A DNA stretch of 7,640 nt from NCBI GenBank assembly GCA_045580835.1, contig JAZNOM010000011.1, forward strand, positions 1 to 7,640. Reading direction: 5' to 3'. Origin of the DNA: UMGS902 sp045580835 (GTDB lineage Bacteria > Bacillota > Clostridia > Oscillospirales > CAG-272). A program made the translations under genes and the position numbers. Shown piece by piece: positions 1 through 4,905 of the stretch (positions are counted from its first letter, which is position 1; every line of letters starts with the position of its first letter). The notes under the pieces were generated by a model that saw only the letters and a list, made by a program, of their open reading frames with translations, made no database searches and had not been told where the DNA came from.

Positions 1-141
1 AAAATGAAAGGAAGGTACTGAAAAAATGAGTACAATCGACATTGCAGCAAAGGTTAGGAGTTTGAAAGAGCTTGAAGCGCTTATTGCTGAAGCCCAGGCA
101 GAAGCAGAGGGCATCAAGGACGAGTTGAAAGCAGAGCTTGA
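1..141. repeat. Terminal direct repeat, left copy (circular overlap)
   Basis: Bases 1-141 are identical to 7500-7640, read base by base at both ends. A perfect repeat running exactly to both termini is what an assembler leaves on a circular contig when it keeps one k-mer of overlap; 141 is a k-mer size used by common metagenome assemblers. The unique molecule would be 7,499 bp. The copy contains the ribosome binding site and first 38 codons of the 91-aa gene, so the repeat is not a mobile-element end. A real long terminal repeat is the alternative but is less likely, because genes and promoter join seamlessly across the junction. Confidence 0.93.
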
Positions 142-301
142 ACAGCGCAACACAGACGAACTTGATGTGGATATCTTCAAGATACGCTACAAGGCAGTAA
201 AAAGCAGCCGCTTTGATTCCACAGCGTTCAAGGCAACGCACAAGGACCTCTACGAGCAGTACACCAAGCAGACAGAATACCGCCGTTTTTCTGTCGCATA
301 A
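26..301 (+). CDS. Conserved phage/ICE-type protein of unknown function, 91 aa
   Basis: This is the first gene of the rightward operon. Its promoter lies at 7438-7466, across the circular junction. Start ATG 26 is preceded by AAAGGAAGG at 7-15 with a 10-nt spacer. Residues 8-42 form a strongly charged helix rich in Glu, Ala and Leu that probably makes a coiled coil. The second half (about 45-91) is mixed and ends with basic and aromatic residues (YRRFSVA). From memory, small proteins of this style, with a Glu/Ala helix followed by a RFDS.AFK..H..LY..YTK segment, are common in Clostridia prophages and integrative elements. I cannot assign a function. It has no signal peptide or membrane segment. 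It lies upstream of the ImmA-like gene with 128 bp between them, which hold an inverted repeat. A DNA-binding accessory or nuclease-modulating role is possible but unsupported. Confidence 0.85.
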   Translation: MSTIDIAAKVRSLKELEALIAEAQAEAEGIKDELKAELEQRNTDELDVDIFKIRYKAVKSSRFDSTAFKATHKDLYEQYTKQTEYRRFSVA

Positions 302-364
302 AAGAAAAGAGCCTTACACAACCGCCGAACAAAGCAACGTGTAAAGCACTTTCACCACCCACAA

Positions 365-399
365 GAGCGGGCTGTGTATGTATTATACCTTGCCCGCTC
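365..399 (+). other. Inverted repeat between the 91-aa gene and the ImmA-like gene
   Basis: GAGCGGGC (365-372) pairs perfectly with GCCCGCTC (392-399) around a 19-nt loop. No U tract follows, so it does not look like a classical terminator. It may stabilise or process the mRNA, or attenuate expression of the downstream peptidase. The loop contains TATTAT (381-386), which could be a -10 box, but I see no good -35 at the right distance. Confidence 0.55.
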
Positions 400-429
400 C
401 GAAATGTCAATAGTTTGGAGAGAAATATT

Positions 430-783
430 ATGGCGTATTTGATAGAAAAGAAGCCACAACCGCCCCGAAAGCTGTTGAATATATTGGAACAGCTTAATAT
501 AACGGTTTTGGCCGACAGCAACGGAATGTACTTGCAAGATAAATTCGGAGTATCATTCAAGAAAGGCGGCAGAAATTTCATCGTTTGCAAGTCTGATTTG
601 CCGTCAGACGTTCTCAGCCTCACTCTGATGCACGAACTGGCGCACTTTATCCTCGGGCATTTGTTGGAAGAAACAGCTTTCAGCAGCGAGCAGAAAGAGT
701 TTGAAGCCGAATCGCTCGGTTTTATCTTGTATTCATATTTGAACAACCCGTTTTATTCAAGAAAGGCAGGTATAGTACAATGA
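430..783 (+). CDS. ImmA/IrrE-family (M78) metallopeptidase, 117 aa
   Basis: This is a zinc metallopeptidase of the ImmA/IrrE family. The motif MHELAHFILGH (around residues 67-77) supplies HExxH, with His68, Glu69 and His72, and Glu92 in EFEAESLGF is the likely third metal ligand. In ICEBs1 and related phages, ImmA cleaves the element's own repressor to trigger induction. The start is ATG 430 with GGAGAG at 417-422; an upstream in-frame TTG at 415 lies inside that ribosome binding site and is rejected. At 117 aa it is shorter than ICEBs1 ImmA, but the catalytic core is intact. Its stop overlaps the next start (ATGA at 780-783), so the two are translationally coupled. Unusually, it is not beside the CI-like repressor (4120-4905). 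The partner inferred here is that repressor, or possibly the ribbon-helix-helix regulator; neither is shown by the sequence. Confidence 0.93.
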   Translation: MAYLIEKKPQPPRKLLNILEQLNITVLADSNGMYLQDKFGVSFKKGGRNFIVCKSDLPSDVLSLTLMHELAHFILGHLLEETAFSSEQKEFEAESLGFILYSYLNNPFYSRKAGIVQ

Positions 784-1019
784 ATTTAGAAAACTGGCCA
801 ACGCTATTTGAAGCGCTTGAGGCAAAGAAAGAGGCTGATATATTGATAAAGCAGAGGATTGGGCTGTTCTTAAGTAAGCCTGTTCAGCATGTTTTTTTAG
901 AGTTAAGATGCAGAGAATTTCAGCCAAAAGACAGCATTTGGCTGATAATTAATGCTTTTAACTACGGTTACATATTAGGCAAACGTGCAGAACGTCAGCG
1001 TAGGAAGGGTACAGCATAA
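780..1019 (+). CDS. Small basic protein of unknown function, 79 aa, coupled to the ImmA-like gene
   Basis: ATG 780 overlaps the peptidase stop codon (ATGA), with a purine-rich AGGCAGG about 10 nt upstream, so it is translated with the peptidase. The protein looks mainly helical and ends in a strongly basic tail after GYILGKRAERQRRKG. Small proteins ending in this NFGY.xGKRAERxRRK style are, from memory, frequent in Clostridia prophages and integrative elements, without assigned function. It has no membrane segment or signal peptide. It is the last gene before the terminator at 1034-1060. It may assist the peptidase or bind DNA or RNA through its tail, but this is a guess. Confidence 0.8.
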   Translation: MNLENWPTLFEALEAKKEADILIKQRIGLFLSKPVQHVFLELRCREFQPKDSIWLIINAFNYGYILGKRAERQRRKGTA

Positions 1020-1033
1020 TATAATACATATCG

Positions 1034-1060
1034 GAGCGGTACAAGCCGCTCTTTTGTTTT
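1034..1060 (+). terminator. Rho-independent terminator of the 91aa-ImmA-79aa operon
   Basis: GAGCGG (1034-1039) pairs with CCGCTC (1046-1051) around a 6-nt loop and is followed by TTTTGTTTTT. It sits 15 bp after the stop of the 79-aa gene, so it closes the rightward operon. Confidence 0.9.
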
Positions 1061-1298
1061 TATACCCCTAACTCATCGAGATTTGCACGCTGAGCGAGTT
1101 TTGCGCTTTTTGAGGGTAATTATACATAAAATTTAAAACGCCTTAAAACGCCGTTTTTTGAGCTGTATTTGCGCTGTTGGTTTTGTGGGGTATTTTCTCT
1201 GTAAAATCCCGTGCAGTTAGAAAAGTCCCTTTGCGCCGGTCTTCCTTTGCACTCCGATGAATGCAAAGAGAGGGGGGAGCCTTTATGCCGGGGAAGTA
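1061..1298. other. Noncoding gap with tandem 10-mer and stem-loop
   Basis: About 240 bp lie between the terminator and the convergent sigma-like gene. Seen here: a tandem direct repeat of TTAAAACGCC (1133-1142 and 1143-1152) followed by six T. There is also a perfect 7-bp inverted repeat CTTTGCA/TGCAAAG (1245-1251 and 1262-1268) that can be extended outward with wobble pairs. Next comes a G-run GGGGGGAG (1272-1279) that looks like a strong ribosome binding site. No known riboswitch or tRNA is recognised. Confidence 0.4.
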
Positions 1299-1359
1299 TT
1301 ACCGTTCATCGAAAAAAGAAAACTTTTCTTTCAATTCGTCATCGGTGAATTGCGAATAA
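1285..1359 (+). CDS. Possible 24-aa small ORF antisense to the sigma gene tail
   Basis: ATG 1285 follows AGAGGGGGGAG (purine run ending at 1279) with about 5-6 nt spacing, an unusually strong Shine-Dalgarno sequence. The frame encodes 24 residues, beginning MPGKYYRSSKKENF and ending at TAA 1357-1359. It overlaps the 3' end of the sigma-like gene in antisense. The peptide is Ser- and Lys-rich and resembles nothing I know. The initiation signal is the only support, and there is no clear promoter, so it may be chance. Confidence 0.22.
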   Translation: MPGKYYRSSKKENFSFNSSSVNCE

Positions 1360-2087
1360 TACGCATCAGCCCGAGCCATTGCTATAAGCTCGAGACTTGT
1401 AATCCCTCTGCGTTTATATCTTCCGTAGCCGTCATGATATAAGCCTTTGATACCATATCCCAGATTATGCCCAATCGCTTGCACGTTCTTCCATACTCTC
1501 AGCGTTCTTAACGCCTTGGCCTCGGTCGTTCTCACACGTTCCCTTGAAATACCCAATTGTTTCCCGATAGCCTCAAGCGTTGAATTGTTCTCAAAGCGTT
1601 CGTGCAGTATTACCCTTTGCCGCTCCTCGAGCTTGTCAACCTCTGCCCAAATTTTACGCTCTGTAATACGCTTGTCTACATCATCAAAAGCCAATGCAGC
1701 CGATTCATCGGGGATTATTTCGTAATATGAAAGGTCCTCACCCTCTGCAGATTCGCCGGCATAATCAAGACTGTCCGCAATGTCGATAATATCCCGCCTT
1801 TTCTTTGCTCTGATATGCTTATCGCTCAGCAGAGAAAAGCGAAAATAGCTTGTCAGCTTTATATCTTTTTCTGGGTCGTATGCCTTTATAGCTTTCAGAA
1901 ATGCCGAATAGGATTCCTGCCGCAAATCGTATTTGTCCATGCCCCTGCGCTTGAATACGTCCGCATTTCTGTCAAAAAGGCTGTCTGACAGTTTATACAT
2001 CACCTTGTAGACCTTTTCCCACAGTATCGGGATAAGCTCGTCAGCGTTTCCGCTTTGGATTATTATGCATAATTCCTCATTAGTCAT
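1299..2087 (-). CDS. Sigma-70 family RNA polymerase sigma factor-like protein, 262 aa
   Basis: The protein has a sigma region 2 (about residues 50-105), with the helix pattern DLRQESYSAFLKAIKAYDPEK and a following aromatic/basic stretch TSYFRFSL. Sigma region 4 follows (about 148-198), with LEERQRVILHERF and a helix-turn-helix ending in GISRERVRTTEAKALRTLR. A spacer of about 45 acidic residues separates them. About 65 further residues after region 4, rich in Gly, Tyr and Arg, form a tail I do not recognise. The start is ATG 2087 with AAGGGG about 8 nt upstream; TTG at 2093 is in frame but too close to that ribosome binding site. The gene stands alone, convergent with the 79-aa operon. It probably directs host RNA polymerase to element or helper promoters. 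No clear sigma-A promoter is visible upstream. An anti-sigma or pure regulator role is less likely. Confidence 0.85.
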   Translation of the reverse strand: MTNEELCIIIQSGNADELIPILWEKVYKVMYKLSDSLFDRNADVFKRRGMDKYDLRQESYSAFLKAIKAYDPEKDIKLTSYFRFSLLSDKHIRAKKRRDIIDIADSLDYAGESAEGEDLSYYEIIPDESAALAFDDVDKRITERKIWAEVDKLEERQRVILHERFENNSTLEAIGKQLGISRERVRTTEAKALRTLRVWKNVQAIGHNLGYGIKGLYHDGYGRYKRRGITSLELIAMARADAYYSQFTDDELKEKFSFFDER

Positions 2088-2139
2088 TGACAAAACCCCT
2101 TTTCAGCAATATAATAAATATACGGATATTTACATATTG

Positions 2140-2186
2140 CCTTGCACGGTGCGCAAATCCCTTTTGCATTGTGCAGGGTGTTTTTT
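2140..2186 (+). terminator. Terminator-like hairpin upstream of the sigma gene
   Basis: CCTTGCAC (2140-2147) pairs with GTGCAGGG (2171-2178), including one wobble, and TGTTTTTT follows, giving rightward polarity. No rightward gene precedes it, so it may block read-through from the repeat-rich strand or be part of the sigma gene's leader structure. Confidence 0.4.
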
Positions 2187-2200
2187 ATGTTTATTCTTCA

Positions 2201-2215
2201 ATAACGAATCGTTAT
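2201..2215. repeat. 15-bp palindrome ATAACGA-A-TCGTTAT
   Basis: This is a perfect inverted repeat with a single central base, about 115 bp upstream of the sigma start. It resembles a dimer-binding operator. Its ATAAC/GTTAT ends match the half-sites of the lysogeny switch operators at 4015-4100, so the CI- or Cro-like protein may also bind here. Confidence 0.5.
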
Positions 2216-2351
2216 CGAGTTTAGACCAGCTCGGAGCGGATATGCGTTATAGGTTCTTTGCTTGGGTTCTCTCACTTTGCTCACAGTTCAGCGAGAAATT
2301 TGAGCAGTGACAGTATGTAGTGCATCGGCCAGGGCTGAGGGGCACTGCTCC

Positions 2352-2472
2352 CCCTATATGCGTGCGTGTAACGATGTCAACTATTGACCGTATATGCGTG
2401 TGTAACGATGTGTTGATGAGGTCGGTCAGACCGAGGGCGGCGAATTGACCCTATATGTGTGCGTAACGATGT
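2352..2472 (+). repeat. Three iteron-like direct repeats, core TATATGYGTG...TAACGATGT
   Basis: The three copies are at 2352-2377, 2388-2411 and 2449-2472. Each contains TATATG, then a GTG-rich stretch, then TAACGATGT. The second and third are also preceded by TTGACC. TATATG starts at 2355, 2391 and 2452, so spacing is irregular. A palindrome TCGGTC-A-GACCGA (2422-2434) lies between copies two and three. Initiator, packaging or relaxosome binding would all fit. Confidence 0.7.
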
Positions 2473-2504
2473 GCGAAAATGCCAACCCGAGTTGGCAAAA
2501 TCGC
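2473..2504. repeat. Symmetrical cruciform-forming inverted repeat
   Basis: GCGA (2473-2476) pairs with TCGC (2501-2504), then AAA faces AAA. Inside, TGCCAAC (2480-2486) pairs perfectly with GTTGGCA (2491-2497) around the tetraloop CCGA. It follows directly after the third direct repeat. On the minus strand TTTT follows the inner stem, so it could also weakly terminate the rep operon. Confidence 0.65.
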
Positions 2505-2577
2505 CCTTGCTCTCTCGCTTCGTTCTCGCTTCAGCGGCGGGCCATTGGTGTTCAACCGCTCCGAGAACGTCTCAAAA

Positions 2578-2595
2578 TGTGCAATCGATTGCACA
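2578..2595. repeat. 18-bp perfect palindrome TGTGCAATCGATTGCACA
   Basis: The perfect dyad needs no loop. Its centre CAATCGATTG is two overlapping inverted copies of the core CAATCGA found in the 11-bp iterons inside the rep gene (3142-3185). This suggests it is another binding site for the initiator protein; that link is inference. Confidence 0.65.
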
Positions 2596-2621
2596 AAATC
2601 TACATATCGGAGCGCAAGAGC

Positions 2622-2703
2622 TGCAATCCAAAAAACTTATAAAAATCAATGCTTTTTGCATTGCAATCCAAAAACTTGCAAAATTTAAAAGTTTTTGGAA
2701 TTG
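2622..2703 (-). terminator. AT-rich repeats and hairpins after the rep gene, probable operon terminator
   Basis: TGCAATCCAAAAA-CTT occurs at 2622-2638 and 2662-2677 and in inverted form at 2687-2703. The last two form a 14-bp stem with one bulge and an 11-nt loop. Between them CAATGC (2647-2652) and GCATTG (2658-2663) form a 5-nt-loop hairpin that, read leftward, is followed by ATTTTTATAAGTTTTTT. This lies just beyond the rep stop and should end the cro-xis-rep transcript. It could also help melt DNA near the origin. Confidence 0.55.
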
Positions 2704-2711
2704 TCACTCTT

Positions 2712-3515
2712 TTAAAAATTTGTATGCCTACCGCTGTATGGGTCGATATTTGCTCCGACAGCAAGGCTTTCAAATTTGTCCAGGTCATAAGAGTGTTCGC
2801 TGTTTTCCTTTTGCGTCGGTACCGCCATAGCAAGCTTATCATTCCACCTTCTGCCGTTAATCCATGTTGCAGGGTTTGGAATGTACTGCACATTTTGCCA
2901 CTGTCTTGAAAGCTTCTGCTCGGCGATTGCTTTAAGCATCGTGTCGAGCAGGTCACTATCGGGGTTCAGCTTTGAAAATGCCGTTAACGCTTTGTCATAT
3001 CCACACTGTTTCGGGTAAGCGTTCCAAAAAGTTTCAAACAATCCGTTGATGTTGTCGCTTTCCTCTCGCGCGTGCGCGCGCGCAGAAGAAGATATATTTA
3101 TATTATTGTTTATTTCTTCTATATTCTTTACTTGGTGTTGGTCGATTGTTATTTGACTGTTAGTTGATTGTTGTTCGATTGTTAAGCTGTCTGTTGGTCT
3201 CTCTTGATATCTGTTATAGTTTGTTATAGTAATTACTTGAAATTTCGGGTATCTTTTGGCTGTTATTTCGCCTGTTAATTTTAAATGATTTATTGCTGTT
3301 CGCACCTCTTGTATACTCAAATTTAGACTGTTAGCTATATTTTCATAAGAGGTTGCAATTTCGCCACGTTTTATAACTACGCCTTCAAAATTGACATCTT
3401 TATAATTTGCCCTTAATAACAAATGAAAAAAAACATCTTTGGTATTTTGATTTTTGTACCACTCCCAACTTAAAATACTTCTATAAATTTTAATAAATGT
3501 GTTTTTTTCTTCCAT
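2712..3515 (-). CDS. Phage-type replication initiator (replisome organiser), 267 aa
   Basis: Residues 1-105 form an N-terminal winged-helix region like phage replisome organisers and DnaD-like proteins (YRSILSWEWY near residue 11, then RGEIATSYENIANSLNLSIQ and the next helix). Residues 106-155 are a low-complexity linker rich in Ser, Gln, Asn and Ile. Residues 157-228 match the C-terminal domain of phage replication proteins (FWNAYPK, then A..AF.KL.P, then YIPNPATWINGRRWND). The role is origin binding and loading of host helicase. The start is ATG 3515 with AGGCGGTG upstream. It is the third gene of the leftward cro-xis-rep operon. The linker codons carry 11-bp iterons and an AT-rich tract, so the gene probably holds its own origin, as in lambda O and TP901-1-like phages. 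No ATPase motif is seen. Confidence 0.85.
   Translation of the reverse strand: MEEKNTFIKIYRSILSWEWYKNQNTKDVFFHLLLRANYKDVNFEGVVIKRGEIATSYENIANSLNLSIQEVRTAINHLKLTGEITAKRYPKFQVITITNYNRYQERPTDSLTIEQQSTNSQITIDQHQVKNIEEINNNINISSSARAHAREESDNINGLFETFWNAYPKQCGYDKALTAFSKLNPDSDLLDTMLKAIAEQKLSRQWQNVQYIPNPATWINGRRWNDKLAMAVPTQKENSEHSYDLDKFESLAVGANIDPYSGRHTNF
3067..3084. other. 18-bp alternating purine-pyrimidine tract in the rep gene
   Basis: CGCGCGTGCGCGCGCGCA is strictly alternating and mostly CG, hence able to adopt Z-DNA under negative supercoiling. It encodes the basic/Ala part of the initiator linker (ARAHARE). It abuts the AT-rich tract at 3085-3132 and contrasts sharply with the AT-rich surroundings. 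Confidence 0.6.
3085..3185. other. Candidate in-gene replication origin: AT-rich tract plus four 11-bp iterons
   Basis: Four tandem units, consensus TYGAYTGTTRN on the plus strand, lie at 3142-3152, 3153-3163, 3164-3174 and 3175-3185. Their GAYTGTT cores begin at 3144, 3155, 3166 and 3177, so the period is exactly 11 bp, about one helical turn. A degenerate fifth copy precedes them at 3132-3141. Because 11 is not a multiple of three, the repeat is kept at DNA level, not protein level. The adjacent 3085-3132 is almost pure A/T and is a natural unwinding element. This order is that of lambda-type origins within initiator genes. Confidence 0.78.
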
Positions 3516-3539
3516 ATAACACCGCCTAAAGAATGACCC

Positions 3540-3788
3540 TCAAATCCGCTCAGAAATAGGCTTTATAAGCCCACTGGGAGCGGCTTTCTCTGTTGTTATG
3601 TAGGCATTATCGAAATACTCTGCAAGCGACTGCTGATTGATTAAGATTTTGCCTTTGCTGCCTATTCTGACAGCCTTTACAGCTCCCGAGAGTGCAAGCT
3701 GTCTGACGTGGTTCTTTGTTATGCCGAAATTTGCGGCGGTTTCCTTTATCCCGAGCATTGTCGGGACTGCTTTGGTGTTAGTGTTCAT
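3540..3788 (-). CDS. Excisionase-like HTH DNA-binding protein, 82 aa
   Basis: This is a small winged-helix/MerR-type HTH protein of the excisionase family. Residues 11-60 read as TMLGIKETAANFGITKNHV, the recognition segment RQLALSGAVKAVRIGSKGKI and a wing followed by LAEYFD. Such proteins bend attachment-site DNA and steer the integrase toward excision. ATG 3788 has AGGAG about 8 nt upstream. It overlaps the cro-like gene by 11 bp, so the two are translationally coupled. Its position between cro and rep is that of xis in phage satellites. The candidate binding sites are the 10-bp-spaced CTTKTCA repeats in attP (6329-6355). It could instead be a plain transcription regulator. Confidence 0.78.
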   Translation of the reverse strand: MNTNTKAVPTMLGIKETAANFGITKNHVRQLALSGAVKAVRIGSKGKILINQQSLAEYFDNAYITTEKAAPSGLIKPISERI

Positions 3789-3972
3789 CTGCTGCGCTCC
3801 TTTCCTTTTTTAATTCCGCCAAAATGCTTTTGACCTTGCTGACCTCTTCGGGTGCAAAAGGTTTCCTTAATCGCCTCGAAAAATTTCCGTCATTCATTCC
3901 GAGACGTTCGCCAACTTCCCACAGCTTAGCGCCCGACTGTTTAATCATTGATTTGATTTCTGTTCCTGTCAT
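3778..3972 (-). CDS. Cro-like small HTH regulator, 64 aa
   Basis: The first gene of the leftward operon encodes a protein that is almost all helix-turn-helix. The segment IKSMIKQSGAKLWEVGERLG is followed by MNDGNFSRRLRKPF, and a basic helical C-terminus (KVKSILAELKKERS) completes it. It is the expected early antagonist of the CI-like repressor (Cro or Str role). ATG 3972 has AAAGGAG 10 nt upstream. It is transcribed from the promoter at 4030-4058 and overlaps the excisionase-like gene by 11 bp. Its size is typical of Cro-type proteins. Whether it represses, activates or both is not visible. Confidence 0.78.
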   Translation of the reverse strand: MTGTEIKSMIKQSGAKLWEVGERLGMNDGNFSRRLRKPFAPEEVSKVKSILAELKKERSAADEH

Positions 3973-3997
3973 TTTTTATCTCTCCTTTAAATTGTTG

Positions 3998-4026
3998 TTG
4001 ACATTTCGTCACAATTATGTTATGCT
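3998..4026 (+). promoter_or_regulatory. Promoter for the repressor-integrase operon
   Basis: A perfect -35 TTGACA (3998-4003) and a -10 TATGCT (4021-4026) are separated by 17 bp. Transcription would start near 4033 and leave a leader of about 87 nt before ATG 4120. The -10 overlaps the left arm of the inverted operator. Confidence 0.75.
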
Positions 4027-4100
4027 CTAATTATAACATAACAACAGCAACAAGTCAACAGATTTGTTATTTATTTTTTATAACATAACGTATCTGTTAT
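4015..4100. promoter_or_regulatory. Lysogeny-switch operators, ATAAC/GTTAT half-sites
   Basis: TTATGTTAT (4015-4023) and ATAACATAA (4033-4041) form a perfect 9-bp inverted repeat with a 9-bp centre. ATAACATAAC recurs as a direct repeat at 4080-4089, and ATAAC (4085-4089) with GTTAT (4096-4100) makes a second dyad. A further GTTAT lies at 4066-4070. The first dyad covers both -10 boxes, so one bound protein could control both directions. Confidence 0.8.
4030..4058 (-). promoter_or_regulatory. Strong promoter for the cro-xis-rep operon
   Basis: On the minus strand, -35 TTGACT (4053-4058) and a perfect -10 TATAAT (4030-4035) are separated by 17 bp. The start would be near 4023. It faces the repressor promoter so that the two polymerase footprints overlap at about 4023-4033. 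The two promoters should therefore be mutually exclusive. Confidence 0.85.
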
Positions 4101-4119
4101 TCATAAGGAGCGTTTATAT

Positions 4120-4905
4120 ATGATAGATAACGAACAGTACAAAAGAGCTATTGCGCAGCGCATTAGCACATTGATTTCGACCAAGTTTATCAAACAAAAA
4201 GATTTAGCACATGCCATCGGTGTGACCGACAACACAATTTCTTATTTTTGCAAAGGTACACGAACGCCAAATATACAGCAGATTATACAAATAGCAAGAT
4301 ATTTCGGTGTTTCTGTTGATTATCTTCTTGGATTGACGGAAAATCAAACAACCGATGAAGATGTTAAGACTGCTTGCAAGGTTACGGGACTAAGTGAAGG
4401 AGCAATAAAAAATATAGTAGCCGCAGGCGATGCTGATTTTTTGGATTGCTTATTATCAAATATTGATTTGGATTTGATTGATAGCATAAACAGCTTTACG
4501 GCTATCAAAGCGGTTTCGAGAATATTTAGAGAGGAGTGCATTATATCGTTTTGTTATCTAAACAGTATAAACATAGAAGGACGTACAATAGATGATTGCT
4601 TTGAAATGCTAAAGCACGAGAAAGGTTATATACTTTTTGAAAACGATATAAATTTGAGATTTGCTTCAAATATTGTAGCTGATGGCGTCAATACTCTTTG
4701 GGATTCATGCGTCAAACTTGATATTGACCAAGATTACGAAGAGTACAAAATCAATACAATGACTGCTGGGTATATAAAAAAACTGATACCAGCGCTTGAG
4801 GTTAAAATGATTGAATACCTGGAAAGCATTGGACAGAGAAAACATATCAAACAAATGATAGAAAAGAGTGTAAAAAATGCCCAACATAACACCGAGGAAG
4901 AATAA
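4120..4905 (+). CDS. CI/ImmR-like XRE-family repressor, 261 aa
   Basis: Residues 14-72 form a classic XRE helix-turn-helix domain: RISTLISTKFIKQKDLAHAI, then GVTDNTISYFCKGTRTPNIQ, ending in the typical FGVSVDYLLG. The remaining 190 residues are mostly helical and unrecognised. I see no Ser/Lys LexA-type (S24) self-cleavage domain, so direct SOS cleavage is unlikely. Induction would need the ImmA-like peptidase or an antirepressor. ATG 4120 has AAGGAG 9 nt upstream. It is transcribed divergently from the cro-like gene through the shared operators and overlaps the integrase by 29 bp. It should keep cro-xis-rep off in the integrated state. Confidence 0.87.
   Translation: MIDNEQYKRAIAQRISTLISTKFIKQKDLAHAIGVTDNTISYFCKGTRTPNIQQIIQIARYFGVSVDYLLGLTENQTTDEDVKTACKVTGLSEGAIKNIVAAGDADFLDCLLSNIDLDLIDSINSFTAIKAVSRIFREECIISFCYLNSINIEGRTIDDCFEMLKHEKGYILFENDINLRFASNIVADGVNTLWDSCVKLDIDQDYEEYKINTMTAGYIKKLIPALEVKMIEYLESIGQRKHIKQMIEKSVKNAQHNTEEE

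Larger units (their letters stand above)
2088..2711. other. 624-bp repeat-rich noncoding region between the sigma and rep genes
   Basis: No reading frame here has a credible start, ribosome binding site and protein-like composition. The interval instead holds a terminator-like stem (2140-2186) and a 15-bp palindrome (2201-2215). It also holds a stem-loop (2273-2309), an AGGGG/CCCCT hairpin (2338-2355) and three degenerate 24-26 bp direct repeats (2352-2472). A 13-bp palindrome (2422-2434), a symmetrical hairpin (2473-2504), an 18-bp perfect palindrome (2578-2595) and AT-rich repeats with hairpins (2622-2703) complete it. This density is typical of an origin, packaging or transfer site. Which one cannot be decided by eye. 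Confidence 0.6.

Noticed and set aside
4..21. Five-codon leader peptide (MKGRY) before the 91-aa gene
   Set aside because: It has no ribosome binding site and overlaps the real one; no attenuator structure follows.
228..746. 172-aa leftward ORF
   Set aside because: It is antisense to the ImmA-like gene, whose HExxH motif and coupled downstream gene make the plus strand the real one. Its composition is not protein-like.
1315..1331. AAAGAAAA-C-TTTTCTTT inverted repeat as a terminator
   Set aside because: It lies within the sigma coding sequence as Lys/Phe codons, has almost no loop and no clear U tract beyond.
2065..2310. 81-aa rightward ORF rich in Cys and Leu
   Set aside because: It starts inside the sigma gene in antisense, passes a terminator-like hairpin and lacks an initiation signal.
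2459..2956. Overlapping ORFs on both strands in the repeat-rich region
   Set aside because: None has a ribosome binding site. They cross palindromes and the end of the rep gene, and the peptides look random.
3142..3185. CRISPR-like array
   Set aside because: The units are 11 bp and tandem without spacers, and no cas genes are present. They fit initiator iterons.
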